From Bacteroidales bacterium (GTDB lineage Bacteria; Bacteroidota; Bacteroidia; Bacteroidales; Paludibacteraceae): a DNA stretch of 64,000 nucleotides. The position numbers and the translations under genes were made by a program. The stretch is taken from positions 1 through 64,000 of the forward strand of contig SUWZ01000006.1 of the NCBI GenBank assembly GCA_015061185.1, read 5' to 3'. The stretch's first letter is position 1; every line of letters begins with the position of its first letter. Below the pieces are notes generated by a model. That model was not told where the DNA came from. It worked only from the letters and a program-made list of their open reading frames with translations, and ran no database searches. This document shows, in pieces, positions 28,151 through 37,123 of this stretch.

Positions 28151-28594
28151 ATGAAACGATTTTTATTTATTTTATTTAGTATCAGTTCTTTAAGTCTATA
28201 TGCACAGTCATACACACAAAAGCGGAATGACCTATTTAATCGTACAGAATATTATGACTCCAATGGTCGTATGATAGGTTATTCAAAGACTAATGATTTA
28301 TATAGCAGAGAAGAGTTTTATAATTCCCATGGAAATCTTCAATACACAGAGAAATGGAATGATATTTATGATAGAACAGAAGTTAGAGATCGGTATGGAA
28401 ATATAAAAGCCACTCGTTCATATAATGAAATTTATGACAGAGAAGAAACAAAGGATTCGTATGGCAATATGAATTCTTATACGAAGTGGAATGATATTTA
28501 TGACAGATATGATAAATATGATTCATACGGAAACAAAGTAGGTAGTTATGAGTATAATGATATATATGAACGTTGGGAGTATGATGATTATTAA
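28151..28594 (+). CDS. Secreted protein of tandem 23-24-residue repeats
   Basis: This 147-residue protein has a signal peptide (cleaved near LYA-QS, residue 18). The mature part is five or so tandem repeats of about 23 residues, pattern K/S-x-N-D-I/L-Y-D/S-R-x-E-x-x-D-S-Y/H-G-N-x-x-x-Y-x-K, ending EYNDIYERWEYDDY. The rhythm recalls MORN or YD-type repeats, but I do not recognise a named family. It is very rich in Tyr, Asp and Asn. It starts a row of genes running the same way. Confidence 0.7.
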   Translation: MKRFLFILFSISSLSLYAQSYTQKRNDLFNRTEYYDSNGRMIGYSKTNDLYSREEFYNSHGNLQYTEKWNDIYDRTEVRDRYGNIKATRSYNEIYDREETKDSYGNMNSYTKWNDIYDRYDKYDSYGNKVGSYEYNDIYERWEYDDY

Positions 28595-28661
28595 CAGTTT
28601 CGTGGATTATGTTTTCCCCTTTTTAAGAATGTTGTTATAAGTAACTTTAAAATTTAGGATT

Positions 28662-29024
28662 ATGACATTAAATATTAGTTTAAAAAAGATATTAAAAGTT
28701 GTGTTGACTTTTGTTTTTATTTTAAGTGGAGTAAATCTATTTTCACAAGTAATTAACTCTCGGTACGATCCGTTTACTTATGAAGAATTGATGCGACCCA
28801 TAGAACGGCAAAACGATGCTTTTAGAGAGGCTGAAAGTGATTTTCATTACAATATGGAAATGGCTATAAAAGAAACTAAAAGAGAAAATTACATAATGAC
28901 AGAATATTATTTGAGAAGAGCTCAGAATATAAATCTTGCATATGATGGAGTGTTTTTTTCTGTTGATGAATTAAGCCGAATGATTCTATTAGTTCAGCAA
29001 ATGATAAAAGCGAGTAACCAGTAA
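28662..29024 (+). CDS. Small exported protein of unknown function
   Basis: This 120-residue protein has an N-terminal signal peptide (KKILKVVLTFVFILSGVNLFSQ, cleavage after about residue 29) and a short helical mature domain (NDAFREAESDFHYNMEMAIKETKRENY...). It lacks cysteines in the mature part and has no recognisable family. It lies 67 nt after the repeat protein and could belong to the same export-related pair. Confidence 0.6.
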   Translation: MTLNISLKKILKVVLTFVFILSGVNLFSQVINSRYDPFTYEELMRPIERQNDAFREAESDFHYNMEMAIKETKRENYIMTEYYLRRAQNINLAYDGVFFSVDELSRMILLVQQMIKASNQ

Positions 29025-29156
29025 TTTGAATGATATTGGGGATGTAAGGTATAATCAAACAGTAAAACAACCTCAAATTTTATTGAAATTTAATTAGTAG
29101 AAGAAATTAGGTACATTTTATACGTAAGTAGATTGTTTAAAGGAATTATTAGGTAA

Positions 29157-29441
29157 ATGAAAGATGAAATTTCAGAACAATATTCAGAACTTTTAAAAAG
29201 TCCACTTTGGAAAATTAAGAGAGAAAGAATAATGGAGAGAGATGGTCATAAATGTGTTAATTGCGGAAGCTCTTCTTCATTAGTTGTACATCATAAACAG
29301 TATCATTTCTTTAAGAAACGAGATGAGTTAGCCAATCCTTGGGAGTATGACGATAAGTATTTGGTAACACTTTGTTGTGCTTGTCACCAACGCGGTCACG
29401 AAATTTTTGATATTCCGGTAAAGATTGTTGAATTTAAATAA
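29157..29441 (+). CDS. HNH endonuclease
   Basis: This 94-residue single-domain HNH nuclease has zinc pair CVNC (near residue 35), HNH core LVVHHKQY, and a second zinc pair CCACHQRGH. Such small stand-alone HNH proteins are DNA nickases or nucleases in phages, defence islands and mobile elements. It is 3 nt upstream of the next gene, so all three downstream genes of the island are probably co-transcribed. Substrate is unknown. Confidence 0.85.
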   Translation: MKDEISEQYSELLKSPLWKIKRERIMERDGHKCVNCGSSSSLVVHHKQYHFFKKRDELANPWEYDDKYLVTLCCACHQRGHEIFDIPVKIVEFK

Positions 29442-29444
29442 ATA

Positions 29445-30002
29445 ATGAATATGTCAATATTAAGTAAACTATTTGGAAGAAGTAAAGATGCTGCAAATGA
29501 GCAAGAAAATGTTATTGAGAGAGATACGTTTGTAGATGACTCAGAGCCGAGTGAAGATGTAAGAAATATCGTGACCATCCAGTATGGAACTGGGTTTCCT
29601 ATAGATGCAATTTATGCTTTTGTCAGGAAAGATTTAGAGGATGAGGGGTATAATGATGCCCTATGTTGTCCTGATAATAGTTATAAAGATAGACGAATTA
29701 AAATTATTAAAAATGAATTAAAAACAATATTTGATCAAGTTAATTTAAAGTATATCGATTTGATAAAACAGCTTGAAGCTCAAATTGCCTTTTCAAATCA
29801 GCAGGGTTTGAGTGGAAGAGCTAACACGCTGGAAGTTCAAAAAAGTTTGATGGAAGAACATATAAACAGACTAAAGGATTTGGAGAATAAATTTGAAAAC
29901 AATGATTCAACCATGGTTGGTATGCTTGATTCTTATGAAATGGGATTTTCTCGCGGTATAGCCATAAAATTAACAGATTTAACACAATGGAAAAAAAATT
30001 AA
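29445..30002 (+). CDS. Uncharacterised acidic protein upstream of DUF4407 gene
   Basis: This 185-residue soluble protein has a short N-terminal hydrophobic/basic segment (MSILSKLFGRSKD), an acidic stretch (NVIERDTFVDDSEPSED), and a predicted coiled coil (KYIDLIKQLEAQIAFSN...EHINRLKDLENKFEN). I do not recognise a family. It overlaps the DUF4407 gene by 16 nt, which argues for stoichiometric partnership with that membrane protein. Confidence 0.6.
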   Translation: MNMSILSKLFGRSKDAANEQENVIERDTFVDDSEPSEDVRNIVTIQYGTGFPIDAIYAFVRKDLEDEGYNDALCCPDNSYKDRRIKIIKNELKTIFDQVNLKYIDLIKQLEAQIAFSNQQGLSGRANTLEVQKSLMEEHINRLKDLENKFENNDSTMVGMLDSYEMGFSRGIAIKLTDLTQWKKN

Positions 30003-30952
30003 ACAAACTTCAAATTTTTTGTTGTAAACTGATAGGATGGAATCCTGAAATGTTGGCTAATTGTGGTGAGGCAAGTTTTAGAACGATGAAAAAATTTGTT
30101 GGTTCTATCGTCATTCTTTCCATTATATGGGGAACCATCGGTTATTGTTTTGCGGACAGATACGTTGGAATTGAAAGTATTGCAGGAAGAGGGATTGTAG
30201 CCGCAGTGTTTATAACGATTATTCTTTGCATAGAGCGATTTATCATTCTTAATGATGGAGGCAAAATGGTATTTGTATTTAGAGTTTTGGTGGCACTACT
30301 TATGTCCACGCTTGGATCAACCATTTTTGACCAATTGATTTTTAAGCGAGATGTAGAAGCGATAATGAAAGAGGTAAGGACAGAGCAAATAAATGAGGAA
30401 GTTCCTAAACGAATGAATATAGTCAATGCAGAGATAGAACGCACCTCATCGGAGTTAGATTCTTTAGGATTGTTGGTTGAAAGACTTAATGAAAAAATAG
30501 GGAGAACATCCGCTCAAATTTCATCATCAGATGTAACGAAACAACTTCAAAAAGACTCCTTAGGTAAAAATGTAGAGGTAGGGCGCTCCATTTCTACCAA
30601 AAAGATTATCAACCCGAGATTTGTTCAGTTGAATGAGGAACGAAAATTGTTGGGAGAAGAATCCAATCGACTTAGAGAAAAGCAGAAAGAACTTTTTGAG
30701 AAGAAGATGAACATAGAAGAAAATGTCAGGACGGAGTATGAAAATATGGAAAATGGTTTTTTAGAGGAGCTAAGAGCGTTGTTTCGACTTTTACAGCGCG
30801 AGCCTATAGCATTGATATTTTATATTTGTCTATTTACGTTTTTAACCTCTTTGGAATTATTGGTTTTATTCAGCAAAGGCGAAAAATGTGATTATGAATT
30901 GCTTGTAATGAATCAAAGAGATATAAGAGAAGAAAAAATGAAGAGGAGGTAG
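29987..30952 (+). CDS. DUF4407 membrane protein
   Basis: This 321-residue inner-membrane protein has about four hydrophobic helices (near residues 37-55, 67-85, 97-115 and 273-295), with a long charged coiled-coil segment (about 125-260) between the third and fourth. The N-terminal IGWNPEMLANCGEASFRTMKKFVGS fits DUF4407. The family is widespread in Bacteroidota and actinobacteria, function unknown. Here it is coupled to a coiled-coil partner and an HNH nuclease, a set-up that would suit a membrane-linked defence or stress module, but this is inference. Confidence 0.8.
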   Translation: MEKKLNKLQIFCCKLIGWNPEMLANCGEASFRTMKKFVGSIVILSIIWGTIGYCFADRYVGIESIAGRGIVAAVFITIILCIERFIILNDGGKMVFVFRVLVALLMSTLGSTIFDQLIFKRDVEAIMKEVRTEQINEEVPKRMNIVNAEIERTSSELDSLGLLVERLNEKIGRTSAQISSSDVTKQLQKDSLGKNVEVGRSISTKKIINPRFVQLNEERKLLGEESNRLREKQKELFEKKMNIEENVRTEYENMENGFLEELRALFRLLQREPIALIFYICLFTFLTSLELLVLFSKGEKCDYELLVMNQRDIREEKMKRR

Positions 30953-30981
30953 TGTAAATTGAGAGTGTTTTCAAGAGGGTT

Positions 30982-31944
30982 TCATTTATTTCTCAGAGAC
31001 CCTCTATCAATTTTTCCGTTACTTGTAAGCGGTATTTCGTCAATGCAAACAGCCTCTTTAATTTTATGGTATTTGGGGAGTTCGTTATTAATTGTATCCA
31101 AAATTTCTTGTGAAAAATGAGTAGAAGGTGTATAGTATAACACAACAATTTCGCCATACATTATATCTTTTTTTCCACTGATGGCAAAAGAGTTGTTAAG
31201 GTATTTTCCTACAATTTTTTCAACCTCTTCGATTTGAATTTTTATACCGCCGCTGTTGATGACATTATCCTTTCGTCCCAGAATTTTGAATTCATTGTTG
31301 GCATTGATTTCTACAATATCGTTGGTGACAATTGGTTTTTCAGAAAGGTGAGGAGCATCAATTACCAAGCAACCATCCGTTTGGGTTGAAATATTGATAC
31401 CCGGAAGAGTTTGGTACCAATGTGAGGTATTATGACCATTGACTCTTCTCATGGCAATGTGAGACAATGTTTCTGTCATTCCGTAGGTGGACCACACCTC
31501 GTTGGGGAATTTTTTTAGGTTAGCTTCCAACTTTTCATCTATTTGTCCGCCCCCGATAATCAACTTTTCAATCCTTTTCAGACGTTCATATTCTGTTGGA
31601 TTTTGCATGGAATTATAGACTTGCAATGGGACCATTGCAACAAAGTTTAAAGGCTCAGTAATGTCGGCAAGTGGATTTTTTGAAGGGGGAGTAACCAATA
31701 GGTCCAAGTTTGCAATCAAGCTCCTCACTACCATCATTTTAGCTCCAATATGTTTTAGAGACATACATAAGAGGGCTTTGTCATGAGGTTTTAGACGAAG
31801 AAATTGGCATGTCATGCGGGCACTTGCTATCATCTTCTCTTTCTCCACCAATAAAGTTTTTGGGGTACCTGTAGAGCCGGAGGTTTCTACCGATATAAAA
31901 GGAGAGTTGTTGTTCCACTCGTTTAAAAAATCTTGCAATTCCAT
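30982..31944 (-). CDS. menE: O-succinylbenzoate-CoA ligase
   Basis: This adenylate-forming enzyme of about 320 residues activates o-succinylbenzoate to its CoA ester in menaquinone synthesis. AMP-binding motifs are SVETSGSTGTPKTLLVEK (P-loop), STYGMTETLSH, LGRKDNVINSGGIKI and the C-terminal catalytic lysine in LTSNGKIDRG. The start at 31944 (MELQDFLNEW) leaves 1 nt after the menC stop; the longer frame to 31980 would overlap menC by 35 nt. It is shorter than E. coli MenE, as usual in Bacteroidota. Last gene of the operon. Confidence 0.92.
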   Translation of the reverse strand: MELQDFLNEWNNNSPFISVETSGSTGTPKTLLVEKEKMIASARMTCQFLRLKPHDKALLCMSLKHIGAKMMVVRSLIANLDLLVTPPSKNPLADITEPLNFVAMVPLQVYNSMQNPTEYERLKRIEKLIIGGGQIDEKLEANLKKFPNEVWSTYGMTETLSHIAMRRVNGHNTSHWYQTLPGINISTQTDGCLVIDAPHLSEKPIVTNDIVEINANNEFKILGRKDNVINSGGIKIQIEEVEKIVGKYLNNSFAISGKKDIMYGEIVVLYYTPSTHFSQEILDTINNELPKYHKIKEAVCIDEIPLTSNGKIDRGSLRNK

Positions 31945-31945
31945 A

Positions 31946-32962
31946 CTATTCAGCTTTAAACCATAAATGTTCCCCATCAATGAAGAGAGGAGTTGGAAAA
32001 TTTTCCACGAAGAGAGCTCCCGTTCCTAGACCTTGATGGGAGGTGAGATGTAAAGTGGCGCACCATTGAGCAATAGCATTTAAACCAATGTTTGATTCCA
32101 ATGCAGAGGTAATCCAATATCCGATGTTTCGTTTTTTAGCCAATTCAATCCATTCCGTTGCTCCCATAATTCCACCATGAAGGGTAGGTTTAAGAATAAT
32201 GAATTGAGGTGCAATAAAGTCTAACAGTTCCGATTTTCTATCAATATCATTAACCCCGATTAACTCTTCGTCTAAGGCGATAGGTAGAGGTGTTTTTTTG
32301 CATAGAGAAGCCATCTCTTCCCATTGATTGGCTCGAATAGGCTGTTCGATGGAGTGAATATTCAATCGAGAGAGACGCTCCAATTTCTCGAGAGCCACTT
32401 CAGACGAGAAAGCACCATTAGCGTCAACCCTCAAGGTGATTTCTGAGGCATCATACTCTCTCCGTATCTTTTTGAGCAAAGCATATTCCTCCTCAAAATC
32501 AATGGCTCCTATTTTAAGTTTTATGCAACGAAAACCCTTTTCCAATTTCTCTTTGATTTGCTCCTTCATGGAGTTGTATGAACCCATCCAAATCAAACCA
32601 TTGATAGGAATTCCGGCAGTTCCTTTCGTGAAGTTGCTCTCCCAAAGAATATTGGTTTGTGTAGATTGAAAATCTTTCAAAGCCGTTTCGATTCCGAAAA
32701 GGATAGAAGGGTAGTTGCGCAGAAAATCGGTAGGAATGGTTCCATCGAAATTTTCGCAAACCCTCTTGAGTATATCTTCAAAATCGGGCAAAGCATCGCA
32801 ACTCAGGTCCGGCAGAGGTGCACATTCGCCATAGCCAACTTTTTGAGGGTTGTTTTTCTCCTGCACAGTAAGGATATAAACCTCTCGCGTAGTATATACT
32901 CCGCGAGAAGTTCCTGCCGGTTTTTTGAATTGCAGAATATGTTTTTTGTAAGAAAGAATCAT
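31946..32962 (-). CDS. menC: O-succinylbenzoate synthase
   Basis: This 338-residue enolase-superfamily enzyme dehydrates SHCHC to o-succinylbenzoate. Conserved elements are [11 protein letters not shown] with catalytic KxK, the metal ligands LRVDANGAF (Asp), HSIEQPI (Glu) and ALDEELIG (Asp), and LKPTLHGG (second catalytic Lys). It overlaps menB by 4 nt. Confidence 0.94.
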   Translation of the reverse strand: MILSYKKHILQFKKPAGTSRGVYTTREVYILTVQEKNNPQKVGYGECAPLPDLSCDALPDFEDILKRVCENFDGTIPTDFLRNYPSILFGIETALKDFQSTQTNILWESNFTKGTAGIPINGLIWMGSYNSMKEQIKEKLEKGFRCIKLKIGAIDFEEEYALLKKIRREYDASEITLRVDANGAFSSEVALEKLERLSRLNIHSIEQPIRANQWEEMASLCKKTPLPIALDEELIGVNDIDRKSELLDFIAPQFIILKPTLHGGIMGATEWIELAKKRNIGYWITSALESNIGLNAIAQWCATLHLTSHQGLGTGALFVENFPTPLFIDGEHLWFKAE

Positions 32963-33777
32963 GGGAATTTAGGATACTTTTTGAAATTCGGTTTTCTTTT
33001 TTCCAAGAAAGCTTTTCCGCCCTCTTGCGCCTCATCTAAGCAATAGTATAGCATAGTCATATCTCCGGCAAACTCTTGAATTCCGGCTTGTCCGTCCAAT
33101 TCGGCATTCAGTCCTCGTTTAATCATACGAAGGGCAAGCGGCGAAAATTCCATCATTTTTTCAGCCCATTCCACGCATTCATTTTCTAATTGTTCAAGCG
33201 GAACCACTTTGTTAACCAAACCCATATCCAAGGCCTCATGAGCAGAGTATTGGCGGCAGAGGAACCAGATTTCGCGAGCTTTTTTCTGACCGACGATGCT
33301 TGCAAGATAGGAGGAACCAAAGCCGGCATCAAAACTACCAACTTTAGGACCGGTTTGACCAAAGATGGCATTTTCGCTTGCGATGGATAGGTCGCACACC
33401 ACATGAAGAACATGTCCGCCACCGATGGCATAGCCATTCACAGCAGCAATAACCGGTTTAGGAAGAGAGCGAATCTGTTTTTGTACATCCAATACAGAAA
33501 GACGAGGACGACCTTCCTCATCAATGTAGCCGCCATGTCCCTTCACATGCATATCACCACCGCTACAGAACGCCTTATCACCGGCACCCGTAAAGATAAC
33601 CACATAGATATCCTCACATTCGCGACAATAGGTGAGTGCGTCGCTCATTTCTGCCGTTGTTGTCGGTGTGAAAGCGTTGCGATAACGAGGTCTGTTGATG
33701 GTGATTCTTGCTATCCCATTGTAATAATCAAAAAGAATCTCTTTGTATTCTTTGATGGTTTTCCAATCTCTTTGTTC
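32959..33777 (-). CDS. menB: 1,4-dihydroxy-2-naphthoyl-CoA synthase
   Basis: This crotonase-fold enzyme of 272 residues closes the naphthoate ring. Motifs are [24 protein letters not shown], the oxyanion-hole NGYAIGGGH and the MenB-specific [17 protein letters not shown] block. I take the Met at 33777 ([13 protein letters not shown]) as start: the nine codons upstream (to 33804) are encoded by a 13-bp tandem repeat and are probably leader. It overlaps menC by 4 nt and follows menD. Confidence 0.95.
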   Translation of the reverse strand, partial: EQRDWKTIKEYKEILFDYYNGIARITINRPRYRNAFTPTTTAEMSDALTYCRECEDIYVVIFTGAGDKAFCSGGDMHVKGHGGYIDEEGRPRLSVLDVQKQIRSLPKPVIAAVNGYAIGGGHVLHVVCDLSIASENAIFGQTGPKVGSFDAGFGSSYLASIVGQKKAREIWFLCRQYSAHEALDMGLVNKVVPLEQLENECVEWAEKMMEFSPLALRMIKRGLNAELDGQAGIQEFAGDMTMLYYCLDEAQEGGKAFLEKRKPNFKKYPKFP

Positions 33778-33779
33778 CA

Positions 33780-33831
33780 TTGTTTTATCAAGTTGTTTTA
33801 TCAAGTTGTTTTATCAAGTTGTTTTATTGAG
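33780..33831. repeat. Four tandem copies of a 13-bp repeat at the menB start
   Basis: TTGTTTTATCAAG is repeated about four times (last copy TTGTTTTATTGAG), running from 3 bp upstream of the chosen menB ATG. A change of copy number would move sequences between menD and menB and could alter menB translation. 13 is not a multiple of 3, so the upstream in-frame ATG at 33804 would also be affected. Confidence 0.8.
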
Positions 33832-33882
33832 TAACTTCTATAAAATATGATTAGAACACTTATTTATAGAACTTACCCTTTG

Positions 33883-35502
33883 TTATTTTCGTAAGTATTC
33901 AATAAACTGAGTATATTCTTTTTTTGCATTCTCCGCATTGCAATTCAATTCCAACAAAATAGGAGTTTCGCTTGGAGCTGTGAGAATTTCCAACAAATGC
34001 ATTGTGAAAGAGTTATCATCGGCATAAAAATAGGAAAGCCCCACTGATTCTGCCCAACCTTTTGCTGTTACTTTATTATGAGTGATAATCAATTCTTTAA
34101 CAGCATCAGACTCATTTAACCCCGGCAATGATTTAAAAATTCCTCCACCATTATTATTCAGTAAAAGAATACGTAAGTTAGGAGAAATTGATTGATACCA
34201 TAGAGCGTTCATGTCATAAAAAAAACTCAAATCGCCAATAATCAGAAAAGTTAAATGATCATAGTTGCAAGCATAACCTACTGCAGCAGAAAGAGAACCA
34301 TCGATTCCATTTATTCCCCGATTGCAAAAGAAATTAAGTTCTTTGTTGATAAAAAATTGAGAATGCCTGATGGTGTTACTATTTGCTAAAAATAAAGCAG
34401 ATTGAGATGGAACGCTTTGAATTAACTCCTTAATAGCAAAAAGAGTTAGGTTAGAAGAATAATCGTAATAATCGATCTTTTTTAGTAGAGCAGAGTTTAA
34501 ATTGCGCCATATGGATAAGTACTCATTATCCGTTTTTTTAGGCGTTAAATTTTTTATAAAATCAGAAGGATTTGTATCAAATATATCAGTCAGACTTTGG
34601 AATGTATCCGCAACATCACCCGAAGGAGCAATTCTCCAGCACTGTTTCGGATGACAATTTCTTAACCATTGTTTCAAACGTTTAGAGACGATGTGTCCTC
34701 CAATGTAGATAACCAGATCAGGATTTAACGCCTCGTTAGAGTTCAATAAAATAGCATCAAAAAGAGGTATATTATTTTTAGTGCTTCTCAAATTTCCTAT
34801 GTTTTCAGACAAAATAGGACAATTCAGTGCAGACAAACAATTACTTAGCAATTCAGTATCATTCGGATGCATTTGTCCTACAATGACAAGCGGTTTAGAA
34901 GCACAATTCCAATCGTTTTCAATATTTCTGTTTCGATGAATGCATCGTGCAACAGGAAGGGTTGTCGCGGTACAATCAAAAAATGGTTCATCTATAGGAA
35001 TATTTATATGTACCGGTGATTTTTTTGGGGAGAAGAGAGCTAATAACGCTTCGTTGATAAGTCGATTACAAAACCAACTATCTTCCTCACTTTTAATGAT
35101 AGGAAGATTTACCTCCTTTGCCAACATGTTTCCAAACAATTGAGTTTGTTGCATTGTTTGTCCATCCATTTGTCCGATCCAAGCTTGAGGACGATCTGCT
35201 GACAGAATTAAAAGGGGTAACTCTTGATAAAAAGCTTCGGAAATAGCCGAACCATAGTTAAGAAGAGCCGATCCCGATGTACAACAAATAGCCACCGGAC
35301 AATTCAAATTCAAAATTAGTCCTATTGCAAAAAAACCTGCACTGCGTTCATCTGTTACAGCATAACATTTAAAATCAGAATCATTGTAAAAACTTTCGGC
35401 CAAAGGCATGTTACGAGACCCTGGAGAAACAACGATATGAAGCACTTTGTTTTGTTTCAAGAGGCTGACCAGTTGCAGAATATTTTCTTTTTTAGAGTAC
35501 AT
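33883..35502 (-). CDS. menD: SEPHCHC synthase (2-succinyl-5-enolpyruvyl-6-hydroxy-3-cyclohexene-1-carboxylate synthase)
   Basis: This 539-residue thiamine-diphosphate enzyme joins isochorismate and 2-oxoglutarate. The N-terminal pyrimidine-binding domain includes HIVVSPGSRNMPLAESF and CTSGSALLNYGSAISEA; the C-terminal TPP motif is LIIGDLSFFYDMNALWY...ILLLNNNGGGIF (GDx~NN). It starts 2 nt after menF. Confidence 0.95.
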   Translation of the reverse strand: MYSKKENILQLVSLLKQNKVLHIVVSPGSRNMPLAESFYNDSDFKCYAVTDERSAGFFAIGLILNLNCPVAICCTSGSALLNYGSAISEAFYQELPLLILSADRPQAWIGQMDGQTMQQTQLFGNMLAKEVNLPIIKSEEDSWFCNRLINEALLALFSPKKSPVHINIPIDEPFFDCTATTLPVARCIHRNRNIENDWNCASKPLVIVGQMHPNDTELLSNCLSALNCPILSENIGNLRSTKNNIPLFDAILLNSNEALNPDLVIYIGGHIVSKRLKQWLRNCHPKQCWRIAPSGDVADTFQSLTDIFDTNPSDFIKNLTPKKTDNEYLSIWRNLNSALLKKIDYYDYSSNLTLFAIKELIQSVPSQSALFLANSNTIRHSQFFINKELNFFCNRGINGIDGSLSAAVGYACNYDHLTFLIIGDLSFFYDMNALWYQSISPNLRILLLNNNGGGIFKSLPGLNESDAVKELIITHNKVTAKGWAESVGLSYFYADDNSFTMHLLEILTAPSETPILLELNCNAENAKKEYTQFIEYLRK

Positions 35503-35504
35503 AA

Positions 35505-36563
35505 TTAGTCAAATAATCGTTTTAAAGTTTCCATTTTTGATTCCGTTTCCATCCATTCAGATAAAAGGTTGGAAGAGGGGAGTAAGCCACTGCCGGCAAA
35601 TAGGGTGGCAGAATGATTCGATAGCCAATTCATGCAACGCAGATTAACGAAAAGGTTAGAAGAATTTTGCGGATCCAACCAACCTAATAATCCCGAAAAG
35701 TATAATCTATCGAAAGATTCATGAATTTCCAAAAACTCTTTAGCCGAAGATTGAGGCAACCCACAAATGGCGGGAGTAGGGTGAGCATAAGCAATAAAAT
35801 TCATCAATTCATCTTTTTCGATAGCAAAAAGCAATTCACTTTTGAGGTGAGCAATATGTCCGGCTTGAAAAGAGAATGGACCTACCGCATCCAATAATCT
35901 CCCTTTCGATTTGATACAATTAATTAAGAACTCTTCCACCAACTTCTGTTCCTTTTTATTTTTTTCGTCCCACATAGAGAGGTCGGACTTATCCTTAATT
36001 TGGAAGGATTTAGATCCGGCCAAAGCCACAGTTTTCAACCTATCGCAAGAGCCGCTGATAAACACCTCCGGAGTAGCCCCCAACCAAGAGCCGGTAATAT
36101 CGGAACAGAACCAATAGACCATAGCATTAGGGTAATGCAAGCAAGCTTGAATAAATATGTCGAGAGGCTTTTTCCCGTTGGTTGAAATCGATTTAGAACG
36201 AGCCAACACCAATTTTTCAATCTTTTTATTCTCGTGCAACTGATTAAGAGCCGCTGAAAAAGCATTAGAGTAATTATCGTCCGGTTGGGTAGAATCAACC
36301 TTGATTGATAGATTTTCGGTTCTATCCGTAGGAAGATCAAACTCCTCTATAATATCCGGTTGTAACAAGATGGACGAGTGTTTTTTTAAGTTGTAAGGAG
36401 CGAACAAAAACCCCTTATCAGTAGCGTTGAAATCAGCAAAAGTTTGAGAAACTATAACTGATTCCGGCTTTGAAATAAGGACCTTGATTCGCTTTTCGTT
36501 AGGCAAGCGAAACAACGCGAAGTTGTTATTATCTTTCAACAGTATTTCAAAATTTTTTACCAT
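35505..36563 (-). CDS. menF: Isochorismate synthase
   Basis: This 352-residue chorismate-binding enzyme commits chorismate to menaquinone. Landmarks are KLVLARSK, WLGATPEVFI, TVALAGSK, EFLEIHESFDRLYFSGLLGW and the C-terminal ATLFAGSGLLPSS region with Mg-binding Glu residues. It heads the menF-menD-menB-menC-menE operon on the minus strand. In this lineage menaquinone supports anaerobic fumarate respiration. Confidence 0.92.
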   Translation of the reverse strand: MVKNFEILLKDNNNFALFRLPNEKRIKVLISKPESVIVSQTFADFNATDKGFLFAPYNLKKHSSILLQPDIIEEFDLPTDRTENLSIKVDSTQPDDNYSNAFSAALNQLHENKKIEKLVLARSKSISTNGKKPLDIFIQACLHYPNAMVYWFCSDITGSWLGATPEVFISGSCDRLKTVALAGSKSFQIKDKSDLSMWDEKNKKEQKLVEEFLINCIKSKGRLLDAVGPFSFQAGHIAHLKSELLFAIEKDELMNFIAYAHPTPAICGLPQSSAKEFLEIHESFDRLYFSGLLGWLDPQNSSNLFVNLRCMNWLSNHSATLFAGSGLLPSSNLLSEWMETESKMETLKRLFD

Positions 36564-36766
36564 TCCCTATGTTAATTTTCATACAAAGATAATGAATATG
36601 AGCAAAATTCTTTTATCTTTGTTAAGAAGTTATCAAGAATAGGTGATTTTAGACATATCTACGATGATGTGGAGGTGAGTTTTATCAATTCACCGTTTGA
36701 AATTTTATATGCATAAATCGTCCGGGGGGCTGGTACTTTTGATTTGTTTCGGTAACTTAGAAGTTG

Positions 36767-36875
36767 TTTTTAATTTATTTCGAGCCTATATTAAACGGAT
36801 TTTGCTACTTGTCAGTTGGTCACAGTGCTTGCACTATACCTTCCTTTCACTTAGTAATTTACTCGAAATAAATTC
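36767..36875 (-). repeat. Hairpin-type dispersed repeat (family 3), inverted copy
   Basis: Read on the minus strand, TTCGAGTAAATTACTAAGTG...AAGCACTGTGACC parallels 40712-40795. Ends AATTTATTTCGAG and CTCGAAATAAATT are inverted repeats. It abuts the MITE-like copy at 36876. Confidence 0.6.
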
Positions 36876-37069
36876 AGAAGCAGTTTAAATTTTATTGAAA
36901 AAAATACTTTAGAGTTTCACTCTCTTATTTTCGACATCTTTGAGATTCTTTTTAATCTATTTTTATTATTCTTTTTTGATAATAGTCCACTATTAACGGC
37001 AAAAAAATAATAAAAATAACCTTAAAAATCTCTCACAAATATGCTCGAGATAAAATTTAAACAACTTCT
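36876..37069 (-). repeat. MITE-like dispersed repeat, full copy C (inverted)
   Basis: 194 bp, nearly identical to copy B, including AGAGTTTCACTCT and AATAGTCCACTATT. It lies 55 bp upstream of the lytic transglycosylase gene and may carry or affect its promoter. Confidence 0.85.
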
Positions 37070-37123
37070 CAAAAATTTGGAGAAATGAATTTATAGGACT
37101 CGCTTAAAAGAATATTTAGCTCT

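Larger units (their letters stand above)
36564..37123. other. Gene-free interval crowded with dispersed repeats
   Basis: Contains, from left, a GGTGAGTTTTATCAATTCACC palindrome (about 36673-36697), an inverted hairpin repeat (36767-36875) and a full MITE-like copy (36876-37069), then ATGAATTTATAGGACTCGC. The units abut each other. No gene is seen. Confidence 0.6.

Noticed and set aside
30950-31010. Terminator between the DUF4407 gene and menE
   Set aside because: A AGGGTTTC/GAGACCCT hairpin can be drawn, but it overlaps the menE 3' coding end and lacks a clear T-tract.
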